64,000 nucleotides of DNA, from NCBI RefSeq assembly GCF_000430505.1, contig NZ_KE387153.1:420542-484541 (forward strand). Direction: 5' to 3'. The notes beneath the pieces were generated by a model. It did no database searches. It was not told where the DNA came from and saw only the letters and a list, made by a program, of their open reading frames with translations. Both the position numbers and the translations under genes were made by a program. Below, piece by piece: positions 35,185 through 43,431 of the stretch; position 1 is the first letter of the stretch; the number at the start of each line of letters is the position of its first letter. The stretch comes from Eisenibacter elegans DSM 3317. GTDB taxonomy: Bacteria > Bacteroidota > Bacteroidia > Cytophagales > Microscillaceae.

Positions 35185-36522
35185 ATGAAACTCTGGCAAA
35201 AAGATCAACAAGCCGATGCCGACTGGGTATCTGCTTTTACGGTAGGCAATGACCCCCACTGGGATATGCGCCTTGCCCCCTTCGATGTGCTAGGCTCCCT
35301 AGCCCATATTCAAATGCTCGAATCGGTCGGGTTGCTCAGCCACACCGAGTGGGCAAGCCTACGCGACGGGCTACGGGAGGTCTACGCTGCCATAGAGGCC
35401 AATGATTTTGAGATTGCCGCCGGAGTAGAAGATATTCACTCTCAGGTAGAGCTGATGCTGACGCAACGCTTGGGTGAGGTAGGTAAGAAAATCCACGCCG
35501 GGCGCTCCCGAAACGACCAAGTGCTGCTTGACCTCAAGCTCTGGATGCGGTCAGAAATAGCCCTGCTGACACAAGAAACCCAGCAGCTTTTCGACTTGCT
35601 ACTCCAACTAAGCGAGACCCACCAAGACAAGCTGATGCCCGGCTACACACACCTTCAGGTAGCGATGCCCTCTTCGTTTGGACTTTGGTTTGGGGCTTAT
35701 GCCGAAAGTCTTGTTGATGACCTCCGCCTTTTGCAAAGCGCCCACGCCATCATCGACCAAAACCCACTAGGCTCTGCTGCAGGCTATGGTTCCTCGTTTC
35801 CGCTCAACCGCCGGATGACTACCGAGCTGCTTGGCTTTGCCGACCTGAGCTACAATGTGGTCTATGCACAAATGGGGCGCGGCAAAGCCGAGCGCAGTCT
35901 GGCTTTTGCCTTGGCCTCTATCGGGGCTACCTTGGCCAAAATGGCCATGGATGTCTGTCTGTATATGGGGCAAAATTTTGGCTTTTTCCGCTTTCCTGAG
36001 CACCTGACGACTGGCTCAAGCATTATGCCTCATAAAAAAAACCCGGATGTCTTCGAGCTGATTCGCGCCAAAGGCAATGCGCTCCAAGCCCTGCCCAATA
36101 CGGTGATGATGATGACCACCAACCTGCCCTCGGGCTATCACCGCGACTTGCAGCTGCTCAAGGAGGCAACTATCCCCGCCCTCGACAGCCTGCACGAATG
36201 CCTCAAAGCCACCTACGAGATGATGCGCCACGTAGAAGTAGCTGATAACCTGCTCCAAGACCCCAAATATCGCTACTTGTTTAGTGTAGAAGTGGTCAAT
36301 GCGCAAGTACAGGCCGGTGTTCCCTTCCGTGATGCCTACCGTGCTGTGGGTGAGGCCATCGCCAACGACACTTACCAACCCAGCACTACGCTCAACCATA
36401 CACACGAGGGCAGCATTGGCCAACTCTGTACAGACGAAATTCGCCGAAAAATGAGTCAGGTAACCGCACTGTTCGATTTTGAAAAACCACAAAAGGCTTT
36501 TGATGCTTTGTTGGGTAGGTAG
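35185..36522 (+). CDS. argH: Argininosuccinate lyase
   Basis: The 445-residue enzyme splits argininosuccinate into arginine and fumarate. The fumarase/aspartase superfamily signature GSSIMPHKKNPD is present, as are HAGRSRNDQV and GYTHLQVAMP. ATG 35185 (MKLWQKDQQ) is chosen over a start at 35152 that overlaps the preceding gene. It is the last gene of the DUF5606-argE-like-argH run and is followed by a convergent terminator hairpin. Confidence 0.95.
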   Translation: MKLWQKDQQADADWVSAFTVGNDPHWDMRLAPFDVLGSLAHIQMLESVGLLSHTEWASLRDGLREVYAAIEANDFEIAAGVEDIHSQVELMLTQRLGEVGKKIHAGRSRNDQVLLDLKLWMRSEIALLTQETQQLFDLLLQLSETHQDKLMPGYTHLQVAMPSSFGLWFGAYAESLVDDLRLLQSAHAIIDQNPLGSAAGYGSSFPLNRRMTTELLGFADLSYNVVYAQMGRGKAERSLAFALASIGATLAKMAMDVCLYMGQNFGFFRFPEHLTTGSSIMPHKKNPDVFELIRAKGNALQALPNTVMMMTTNLPSGYHRDLQLLKEATIPALDSLHECLKATYEMMRHVEVADNLLQDPKYRYLFSVEVVNAQVQAGVPFRDAYRAVGEAIANDTYQPSTTLNHTHEGSIGQLCTDEIRRKMSQVTALFDFEKPQKAFDALLGR

Positions 36523-36546
36523 ATTTTAGATTGACGATTGGCAAGT

Positions 36547-36579
36547 TTGGATTGACGATTGACCAAATCGTCAATCCAA
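36547..36579. terminator. Bidirectional terminator between argH and the histidine kinase
   Basis: TTGGATTGACGATT and AATCGTCAATCCAA form a perfect 14-bp stem with loop GACCA. A partial extra copy (ATTGACGATTGG) precedes it. It separates two convergent genes. Confidence 0.8.
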
Positions 36580-36581
36580 GT

Positions 36582-37673
36582 TTAGGCTTCGTCTTTGAGC
36601 GCAGTTGCTTGTGTGCCGATGGTCATTCCTTCGGGCAGTGGGGCTTCGCAGCGGCGCAGGGTAAAGCGGAAGGTAGTGCCTTTTTTCTTCTTGCTCATCA
36701 CTTCTATCTTCGATTGATGGGCTTCTAATACCTGCTTTACAATCGCTAGGCCAAGCCCTGTGCCTCCTTTTTCTTTGGAGCGGCTTTTTTCCACCCTATA
36801 AAAGCGTTCAAAAATGCGCTCCAAGTGTTCTGCGCCAATGCCCGGGCCATCGTCTTCGATGCTTACCTGTACGTTGTCTGCTTGTGGTTGAAAGTGCACC
36901 ACTACATGCCCCTCGCGATTGCCATATTTAACGGCGTTTTCGATTAGATTAAGGAATACGTGGCGAATTCGGTATTCATCTGCCCAGACATTGAGCGATT
37001 CGACTTGTTGAAAATCGGCCGTCAGGGAGACTCCCTTGTCCTCGGCCTGCTCTTCCAGTTGTTCAAACACATCACGCACTACTTTGACCAAGTCAGTGGC
37101 TTGGATATTCATCGTAATAAACCCAGCTTCCATCTTAGAGAGTGTCATCAAGTCCTGAATCATGGTGTTCAGGCCTTCTAGTGCTTTGATAGCCTTACCA
37201 AGAAATTTGTTACGCAACACTTCGTCTTCTATTTCACTATCGACGATGGTATGCAGAAACCCTTGGGCGGCAAAAATGGGGGTTTTCAGCTCGTGAGACA
37301 CATCGGCCAGAAATTCTCTACGATACACCTCAATCTTTTTGAGCTCTTCTATTTCGCGTTGTTTTTTGGTAGCATAAATATGGATTTCGTCGCCTAGTTT
37401 TCGGACAGGACTAAGCGAAGAACGCAGCGTTTTCTTGACAATTTTGAAGTCCTTCTTCTTCATTTTCTCTACGATGCTATATAGCTCATTGATTTCTTTG
37501 AACACCAAGAACTCTAGGGCAAAGTAAAAAAGTAAAAATGAAGCTGAGAAGCTAATTCCCAAAGCCACAAACAGCACCACCCACCCAGGAGCCAACAAAG
37601 ACAGAAAGGCAACTGTAATCCCTGAGACGGCAGCGGCGGCTATCAGCGCAACTACTTGTGCATTGTACTGCAT
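36582..37673 (-). CDS. Sensor histidine kinase, PhoR-like
   Basis: The 363-residue inner-membrane kinase has two transmembrane helices at about 5-28 and 32-56 with almost no periplasmic loop. A HAMP-like/coiled segment follows, then the H-box FLADVSHELKTP with H127. The N box is NLIENAVKYG and the ATP lid boxes are DDGPGIG and GTGLGLAIVKQVLEAH. Its downstream position to the PhoB-like regulator, 14 bp away on the same strand, marks a cognate pair. The short loop suggests sensing in or near the membrane. The stimulus (for example phosphate or envelope state) is inference. Confidence 0.9.
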   Translation of the reverse strand: MQYNAQVVALIAAAAVSGITVAFLSLLAPGWVVLFVALGISFSASFLLFYFALEFLVFKEINELYSIVEKMKKKDFKIVKKTLRSSLSPVRKLGDEIHIYATKKQREIEELKKIEVYRREFLADVSHELKTPIFAAQGFLHTIVDSEIEDEVLRNKFLGKAIKALEGLNTMIQDLMTLSKMEAGFITMNIQATDLVKVVRDVFEQLEEQAEDKGVSLTADFQQVESLNVWADEYRIRHVFLNLIENAVKYGNREGHVVVHFQPQADNVQVSIEDDGPGIGAEHLERIFERFYRVEKSRSKEKGGTGLGLAIVKQVLEAHQSKIEVMSKKKKGTTFRFTLRRCEAPLPEGMTIGTQATALKDEA

Positions 37674-37687
37674 CGGAGCGTGGTGTT

Positions 37688-38380
37688 TTAGTTTTCGAGG
37701 CTTATTTTGTACCCTACCCCTTTGACTGTACGGATATAGCCTTCGCCAATTTTTTCGCGCACCTTGCGAATGTGCACATCTACTGTGCGTGCCAATACAT
37801 ACACATCAGCCCCCCAAATGTTTTGGAGCAAATCTTCTCGACTGAATACTTTATTGGGGTGTTGGGCTAAGAAATAAAGCAGTTCAAATTCTTTCTTGGG
37901 CAAATTAATGAGTTGGTCGGCTTTATAGACGGTATAGCTCTGTCGGTCGATGACAAGGTCGCCAACACTGAGTGTATTGTGAGCCTGTTCGCGTTTGCTA
38001 CGTCGTTTGAAAATCGCACTGATACGGCTCACCAAGGCACGGGGGCGAATAGGCTTGGTGATATAATCATCAGCTCCGGTATCGAAGGCGGCTATTTCGG
38101 AATATTCCTCGGCGCGTGCGGTCAAGAAAATGATATAGGTCTCAGCAGCTTCGGGCATTTCGCGGATAATGCGGCTCGCCTCTACCCCGTCCATTTTGGG
38201 CATCATAATGTCCATGATAATCAGGTCGGGCAAGAAGGTCTTGACTATCTCGACAGCTTGTTTACCGTTATTGGCCGAAGCTACTTTATATCCAGCCTTG
38301 TCGAGGTTGTATTGTAAGATTTCGACAATGTCTACATCGTCATCGACGACCAATACTTTGTAAGCGGAAGCGTTTTCCAT
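37688..38380 (-). CDS. Response regulator, OmpR/PhoB family
   Basis: The 230-residue protein starts at ATG 38380 (MENASAYKVL). It has a receiver domain with phosphorylation site D57 (IIMDIMMP) and KPIRPRAL, then a winged-helix DNA-binding domain (NLPKKEFELLYFLAQ, VDVHIRKVREKIGEG and VKGVGYKI). It is the first gene of a two-gene operon with the kinase. The targets are unknown. Confidence 0.92.
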   Translation of the reverse strand: MENASAYKVLVVDDDVDIVEILQYNLDKAGYKVASANNGKQAVEIVKTFLPDLIIMDIMMPKMDGVEASRIIREMPEAAETYIIFLTARAEEYSEIAAFDTGADDYITKPIRPRALVSRISAIFKRRSKREQAHNTLSVGDLVIDRQSYTVYKADQLINLPKKEFELLYFLAQHPNKVFSREDLLQNIWGADVYVLARTVDVHIRKVREKIGEGYIRTVKGVGYKISLEN

Positions 38381-38507
38381 AGCGTTTTTGCGCAAAATAA
38401 GGGTTAAATACGTATGAGTACTGAGCGGAGTATGTGTGCAATGTGTCCTAGGATTTGTTTGAATTTCTTGATGTTATCTGATTTGTAATATTTCCATTTT
38501 CCAGACT

Positions 38508-38591
38508 ATGCCCAATCAAAACTATTTTGGACACTGTATACAATGGAAACCTTTGATAATCAAGAAAATGAAAGTTGGCAAATCTTGGCAT
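38508..38591 (-). repeat. Dispersed repeat family A, degenerate copy 7
   Basis: An inverted and eroded copy. CCCAATCAAAACTATTTTGG is at the left, TTTGATAATCAAGAAAATG in the middle and AATCTTGGCATCA at the right. Confidence 0.55.
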
Positions 38592-38676
38592 CATTTCTCC
38601 ACATTTCCAAAATCAGGCTTTATGTTTGTTGCAAGAGTTTGTCATCATTGGCGTACTCCATACTATTAAAGAAAAA

Positions 38677-38698
38677 GCCCTCTTAGGGTGTAGAGGGC
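38677..38698 (-). terminator. Terminator of the thioredoxin-like gene
   Basis: GCCCTCT/AGAGGGC stem with an 8-base loop, followed on the minus strand by a T-run, 10 bases after the stop at 38708. Confidence 0.75.
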
Positions 38699-38707
38699 AT
38701 ACCGGTG

Positions 38708-39241
38708 TTATTTTAGATGTTGGGCTACTGCCTGCTCCAAAGCACGACCACGCAAGTTTTTGGCCAATATCTTTCCCTGACTATCAATCAAATAGCTCAT
38801 TGGGATAGCCTGAACACCGTAAGTTATTGCGGCTTCATTGTTCCAGCCTTTCAGGTCTGACACGTGATATGGCCAAGACAATTGGTCTTTGGTGATAGCG
38901 CTTTGCCATTTGCTGGCGTTATTGTCTAGTGATACACTGAACACGGTAAAACCTTTATCTTGATAAGCTTGATATACCTTGACCACATTGGGGTTTTCTT
39001 GGCGGCAAGGGCCACACCAAGAGGCCCAAAAATCTATCAAAACAAGTTTGTGTTGTTTCATTACCTGATGCAAGGCATAGGTTGTTTTGCCATCGGGGCC
39101 AGTTTGCTCGATATTGGGGACGGTTTGGGTCGCCAAGGAAAGATCTGTTCCTTTGGCTTGTGAGTCATTAACATTAAAATAAAACCCTAGGGAGGTGCAG
39201 GCCGCCAAAACGACCACAAGACTGAAGCCAAGCTTTTTCAT
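38708..39241 (-). CDS. TlpA/ResA-like thioredoxin-fold lipoprotein
   Basis: The 177-residue protein starts at ATG 39241 (MKKLGFSLVV) with lipobox LAAC at C15. The redox motif WCGPC has C76 and C79 in a TlpA/AhpC-TSA-type thioredoxin fold (VLIDFWASWCGPCRQENP). The cis-Pro loop is AIPMSYLID. It should act in the periplasm as a thiol-disulfide reductase, for example in cytochrome c maturation or protection of exported proteins. ccmB elsewhere in the window fits such a need but is not linked. Confidence 0.88.
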   Translation of the reverse strand: MKKLGFSLVVVLAACTSLGFYFNVNDSQAKGTDLSLATQTVPNIEQTGPDGKTTYALHQVMKQHKLVLIDFWASWCGPCRQENPNVVKVYQAYQDKGFTVFSVSLDNNASKWQSAITKDQLSWPYHVSDLKGWNNEAAITYGVQAIPMSYLIDSQGKILAKNLRGRALEQAVAQHLK

Positions 39242-39351
39242 AACAACAATGATTTGAGACAAAAATACGATAAATTTGAGCACCCAAGGCGCTCTAGCCA
39301 TACTTAACAAAGATATTAATGATTTCTTAAAAATACACTAATACATCCATA

Positions 39352-39681
39352 ATGACACTAGCACAAGCACAACAACTCGTAGACGAGTGGATTCAAACCA
39401 AGGGTATTCGCTATTTTAACGAATTAACCAATATGGCGGTTCTGATGGAAGAGGTGGGTGAGCTAGCCCGCCTGATGGCGCGCACTTATGGTGAGCAGTC
39501 GTTTAAAGAAAGTGATAAGCACCGCGACCTTGGCGACGAAATGGCCGATGTACTCTTTGTCTTGATTTGCTTGGCCAACCAGACCGGCATCGACTTGACC
39601 GAGGCGCTGCGCAAAAACCTAGACAAAAAGACCCAGCGCGATAGCCAGCGCCACCAACAAAACCCGAAGCTACGGGACTAG
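39352..39681 (+). CDS. MazG-like nucleotide pyrophosphohydrolase
   Basis: The 109-residue all-helical protein has the MazG metal-binding pattern EExxE and ExxD at E33, E34, E37, E63 and D66 (LMEEVGELA and DEMADVLF). This small single-domain form hydrolyses noncanonical or excess (d)NTPs to NMP and pyrophosphate. It is monocistronic, divergent from the thioredoxin-like gene. Confidence 0.9.
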   Translation: MTLAQAQQLVDEWIQTKGIRYFNELTNMAVLMEEVGELARLMARTYGEQSFKESDKHRDLGDEMADVLFVLICLANQTGIDLTEALRKNLDKKTQRDSQRHQQNPKLRD

Positions 39682-39699
39682 GTACTTGTTTTACGCTGA

Positions 39700-40425
39700 T
39701 TATCCGCTGTGTTTTTCGAGTTGGTTGAGCAGGGCGCGGATGTCCTTGGGGTAAGGTGCTTCTACGCTAATTTCTTCTCCGTTCATTCGCTTAAACAACA
39801 GACTCCGTGCGTGTAACACCACTCGCTGAATGAGAGGCTGCTCTTCGTCGGTTTGTTTCATATTAAAGCCCTTCCGTTTGATTTGGGAGAGGTACAAGTG
39901 TTGCCCGCCATAGGCTTCGTCGGCCACAATGGGGGCTTTGAGTACAGCAAGGTGGATGCGGATTTGGTGCATCCGGCCTGTAATCGGGCGGCACTCTACC
40001 AAGGTATGGTGGCGAAACATTTGTAGGGTGCGAAAAAAAGTCATTGCCTCCTTGCCCTCTTGCGTATCTATCTTTACTTTGCCAGTGCGTAGGGGCAGGA
40101 TGGGTAGGTTGACGCAGATATTGTCAAACTCTTGCACTCCCTCCACCACAGCGTGATAGAGCTTGGCTATCTCACGATGCTCAAACTGTAGGGACAGATG
40201 GCGGTAGGCTTCGGGATTTTTGGCAATGGCCAATACACCAGAGGTTTCTTTATCTAACCGATGTCCCATTTGTGCCGTAGCTACATAGTCTCTGGCCAGC
40301 TCTATGAGACTCTGCTTGCCCTCGGGCGCACGGTCTTGGAGGGTTGAGATATAAGGAGGCTTGTTGATGAGCACATAGTCTTCATCTTCAAACAAAATCA
40401 AGTCTTTAAAATTGATGGGCTTCAT
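39700..40425 (-). CDS. RluA-family pseudouridine synthase
   Basis: This 241-residue RNA-modifying enzyme isomerises uridine in rRNA or tRNA. The catalytic motif GHRLDKETSG has D58. ITGRMHQIRIHL and the KLYHAVVEG motif are also present. It has no N-terminal S4 domain. ATG 40425 (MKPINFKDL) is preferred; a longer frame from 40506 would add a hydrophobic stretch unlike the family. Its start overlaps by 11 bp the divergent lipoprotein start at 40415. Confidence 0.88.
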   Translation of the reverse strand: MKPINFKDLILFEDEDYVLINKPPYISTLQDRAPEGKQSLIELARDYVATAQMGHRLDKETSGVLAIAKNPEAYRHLSLQFEHREIAKLYHAVVEGVQEFDNICVNLPILPLRTGKVKIDTQEGKEAMTFFRTLQMFRHHTLVECRPITGRMHQIRIHLAVLKAPIVADEAYGGQHLYLSQIKRKGFNMKQTDEEQPLIQRVVLHARSLLFKRMNGEEISVEAPYPKDIRALLNQLEKHSG

Positions 40426-41176
40426 AAGGGAATTTGTCAAGAAAAATAGCGCCAATGCACCTACAAAAGTACGGCTTAAAAGCGGGCTTTTCAAATGGCT
40501 TGGCATAGTTGTGTTGGCAGGGGTGGGGCTTTGTGCTTGTGATACGGCTAGCGTTGACCAACCTCAAAAAGGGCGACTGGGCAAACTAGGGCGGAATATC
40601 GCAGGGCGTTACCCCAAACGCGAGGCTAAGTTTGAGTTTCCTACTACACAAGAGGCACAAAAACTAGCACAAGAAGCCTTTGCTCGTACAAACAAGGCCG
40701 AAGAACACGCTTGGCTGGAAGAGATTGCTGCTGAGGGCATACCCCTGCGATTGATTTGGGCCGATACGGCCGGGGTGGTTTCGCTAATGGATCGGGAGCG
40801 GCTTTTTCGGTATGCCCCAGAGTTTTTTGCCTTAGAAGAAGTGGGGAGCTTTTATAGCCAATATCCTCACAATATACACGCTTGGCAACAGGCTTTGTTC
40901 AAGGGCTTGCGGGTACTCGACCCTGCCGATGTAGGCAAGGTACAAGCAGGTCAATGGAGCATCTTGACATTTGAGCAAAAATACGGCGAGCGCGACTTTC
41001 AGCAGTGCACACGCCCTTTGTTCAACCCCGATAAGACGGTGGCGATGGTCGAAATTTCGCATTATGCCTTTTGGGACACGGATCGGCCACAGGTGCGAAG
41101 CTATTTTTGTATTTACAAAAAACACCAGCTGCGTTGGCAGTTGGTACACAAGGAGTTGATTTATACCGGAAATTAA
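40415..41176 (+). CDS. Putative lipoprotein
   Basis: The 253-residue protein starts at ATG 40415 (MGFIREFVKK). It has an unusually long basic n-region of about 24 residues before the hydrophobic core and lipobox LCAC. The body is acidic and aromatic with no domain I recognise (HNIHAWQQALFKGL and SHYAFWDTDRPQV). Its 5' end overlaps the start of the divergent RluA gene, so the promoters of both lie inside each other's coding start. That is odd and makes the precise start uncertain. Confidence 0.7.
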   Translation: MGFIREFVKKNSANAPTKVRLKSGLFKWLGIVVLAGVGLCACDTASVDQPQKGRLGKLGRNIAGRYPKREAKFEFPTTQEAQKLAQEAFARTNKAEEHAWLEEIAAEGIPLRLIWADTAGVVSLMDRERLFRYAPEFFALEEVGSFYSQYPHNIHAWQQALFKGLRVLDPADVGKVQAGQWSILTFEQKYGERDFQQCTRPLFNPDKTVAMVEISHYAFWDTDRPQVRSYFCIYKKHQLRWQLVHKELIYTGN

Positions 41177-41238
41177 TATAGCACTGAATCTGTGTAACAT
41201 GAGCGTCATTATCCAGTGGTCTTTCTAAAGCTGTGTTT

Positions 41239-41626
41239 TTATAGGGCTATAAGCCAACCCCTTACTGCTGCTTCATTATCAAAAAACTGCGTTGAGAAGA
41301 TTTTCTGTTCACTTGCTTCTTCGACCAATTGTTCTACGGCCAACTGTGTTATCAAGTCTTCAGAAACTACGATAGCCAAGTGTAGTGGGGCAAATCTGTA
41401 AACACTTTCTCGTGAACCCAACTTTGCAATTCTAGCCCTACAATGAAGAGCAGTCCTTATTCATTTACCAACACCTTGGCCACTTCTACTTGCGAGAAAA
41501 TGTTTTTACGCTAAAAACTGCTCTTTGTACTGCTCTTCCTCCATTTCTTCACTGGCAGGTAGCCACCGGGTTGCTATCATTTTGTGTTCTTTGTGGTAAT
41601 CTGTCTACAAGAACCTTCTTCTGTAA
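41239..41626 (-). pseudogene. Decayed STAS/SpoIIAA-like protein gene
   Basis: Three frames on the minus strand read as successive parts of one small protein. Near 41626-41509 is TDYHKEHKMIATRWLPASEEM, ending EQYKEQFLA and a stop. Next is a shifted frame SQVEVAKVLVNE, stop, GLLFIVGLELQSWVHEKVF. Near 41421-41239 a third frame gives FAPLHLAIVVSEDLITQLA and FFDNEAAVRGWL. The order and motifs match a roughly 130-residue STAS-like family common in Bacteroidota. At least two frameshifts and a nonsense codon show decay. Confidence 0.65.
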
Positions 41627-41652
41627 ATTTCCGTCGTTTTGTTTTTTATAAT

Positions 41653-41982
41653 TTAACCTTGCAAAATCTGATTCATCTGACAAAAATTATCTTGAGGCAG
41701 GTCTACGATATGTTTCCATTTAAACTCTTGGTATACTTGTAAGGCGCGTTTTTCGTCATAGAGGTGTAGGCAAATCGCCAAGGCCAACAATGCAGCTCCT
41801 TCGCTATTGCACCCCCAATCAAATTTGGCTTTGGTACTGAGTAAGGTTTGCGCAGCGCTTGGATCTATCGCTTGGCCTTCTAGCCAAAATAAGCGCTGAT
41901 TATAGTCTCCTCTCAACTCCATCATTTGGAGAGTACCCATCATTTTGCTGGATTGTTTGCCGTCGCTTATTAACATACTCAT
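41653..41982 (-). CDS. DUF6166-like protein
   Basis: The 109-residue cytoplasmic protein contains FDWGCNSEGAALLALAICL and RALQVYQEFKWKHIVDLP. These resemble the conserved core of DUF6166 (FxWGYxGSGPAQLALAIL). The usual GYGGSGP is changed to GCNSEGA. The function of the family is unknown. It sits next to a decayed gene on the same strand. Confidence 0.65.
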   Translation of the reverse strand: MSMLISDGKQSSKMMGTLQMMELRGDYNQRLFWLEGQAIDPSAAQTLLSTKAKFDWGCNSEGAALLALAICLHLYDEKRALQVYQEFKWKHIVDLPQDNFCQMNQILQG

Positions 41983-42113
41983 AACATTTCTTTAATTTAA
42001 GGTTCACAGGCATTTATACGGCTTTGGCCTTCTAAGAGTTGTGTTTATGGTCTGATGCGATTGTTTATTTGCTAAAACCGGCTTTTTTTTAGATTATTGT
42101 GCTTTTATTGTCG

Positions 42114-43130
42114 ATGAGCGTACCGCCATTGCATACGTCCCAAGTCCTTATGTCGCATCACCACAACAGCCCCCGCCAATATCAAGTAGCTGTCATTCTA
42201 ATCAATTACAATTCTGCTGATTTCACGCTTGAGTGTGTGGCATCTATCCGAGAAAAGACAGCTGCTACCCTCAATTACCAAATTATAGTGGTCGATAATG
42301 CTTCTGCCGAAGCAGACTTTGCTAAGCTAGCTCCTTTGGCCACATATCCCGAAGTGCGGCTGGTACGGAGCCGTATCAATCTCGGTTTTTCGGGGGGGAA
42401 TATGCTTGGGGTACAGGATGCGAATGCGGATTATTATCTATTTTTGAATAACGATTGTGTCTTACTCAATGACTTTTTGTCGATTTTATATCATTATGCC
42501 GAAACACACCCTCAAGTAGGTATTTGCTCTGGAGAGATGTTTGACGGGCAAATGGAGTATCGCGTCAACTTCAACTATTTCCCTTCACTGGCGCATCAGC
42601 TTTTTGGTTTTACGGTTTTTCGTTGGCTGAACCCTGCCAGAATGCCTTCAAGAAAGCGCCGTTATCCCCAGCCTTTTGAGGTCGATTTGGTAGAAGGGAG
42701 TGCGATGTTTACCCGTGCAGCAGCCTTTGAGGCTATCGGCGGCTTCGATACAGTCTACTTTCTTTATGCAGAGGAAGAGGATATTTCTTATCGCCTAAAG
42801 CAGGCGGGCTATAGCACTGTCTATGTGCCCGAGGCGCAATACCAGCATTTTGTCAGTCAAAGCTCTAAAGATGGCACTGCACAGACAAACTTTGCTTTGT
42901 TGCGTGAGCTGTATATCTCACATAGTTATTTCTGGCGAAAACACCACGGCTACTTCTGGATGCGCATGATGCAACTGTTTTGGGTGTTCAAAATTGGCCG
43001 AAAGTTTTACAAACATCGGCAATATTTGTCCATTGCATTTTTTATTCTTGGAGGCGCTCCACTACACAAGAGCCTGCGGCATCAGCAGAAAATTCAAAAT
43101 ACTACCGATGTAACGGCCCTACGAGGCTAA
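42114..43130 (+). CDS. Glycosyltransferase family 2
   Basis: The 338-residue (from ATG 42114) GT-A enzyme shows VAVILINYNSADFTLECV, VVDNAS, the RNLGF-like INLGFSGGN, a FLNNDC motif in the DxD position, and FYLYAEEED-like FLYAEEEDISYRLK. This type (rhamnosyl/WsaF-like) extends surface polysaccharides. Other possible starts are GTG 42099 and ATG 42150. The C-terminus has membrane-associating aromatic helices. A long hairpin overlaps its 3' end. Confidence 0.88.
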   Translation: MSVPPLHTSQVLMSHHHNSPRQYQVAVILINYNSADFTLECVASIREKTAATLNYQIIVVDNASAEADFAKLAPLATYPEVRLVRSRINLGFSGGNMLGVQDANADYYLFLNNDCVLLNDFLSILYHYAETHPQVGICSGEMFDGQMEYRVNFNYFPSLAHQLFGFTVFRWLNPARMPSRKRRYPQPFEVDLVEGSAMFTRAAAFEAIGGFDTVYFLYAEEEDISYRLKQAGYSTVYVPEAQYQHFVSQSSKDGTAQTNFALLRELYISHSYFWRKHHGYFWMRMMQLFWVFKIGRKFYKHRQYLSIAFFILGGAPLHKSLRHQQKIQNTTDVTALRG

Positions 43131-43164
43131 AAAAAGTCCCCTTAGGGGGGCATTACATCGGTAG
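43102..43164 (+). terminator. Long hairpin overlapping the end of the GT2 gene
   Basis: CTACCGATGTAA at 43102-43113 and TTACATCGGTAG at 43153-43164 form a perfect 12-bp stem. The stem encloses the stop codon, an A-run and an inner GTCCCC/GGGGGC hairpin. It likely terminates or stabilises the transcript. Confidence 0.55.
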
Positions 43165-43221
43165 GCCGGTTTGGGAGGTGTGTGTCATATTGCATATTTT
43201 CTACACCAATACATTATTTTC

Positions 43222-43405
43222 TCACGCCACTGGATATTTTCAAATCCCACAGTGATACCAAGATTCATAAGATTTTGGGATTTTCAGTGCAAATATTTCC
43301 TAAACCAATTGTGGTTGAGTACAAAGATTTTACCCCAAAATGAGACCTGAGCTCATCTCGTAGCTGGCGCTCCGAGCTACTTTTCCAAAAATGTCGAGTG
43401 GTGTG
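43222..43405 (+). mobile_element. Chimeric repeat: family B with a family A copy inside
   Basis: The left end CACGCCACTGGATATTTTC and right end CCAAAAATGTCGAGTGGTGTG belong to family B. The middle (43254-43325, TACCAAGATTCATAAG to CCAATTGTGGTTGAG) is family A. The B sequence resumes with TGAGACCTGAGC and CTCGTAGCTGGCGCTCCGAG. It fills the gap between the two glycosyltransferase genes. Confidence 0.72.
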
Positions 43406-43431
43406 TTATTTTCTTATTGTTCTGGATAGGG

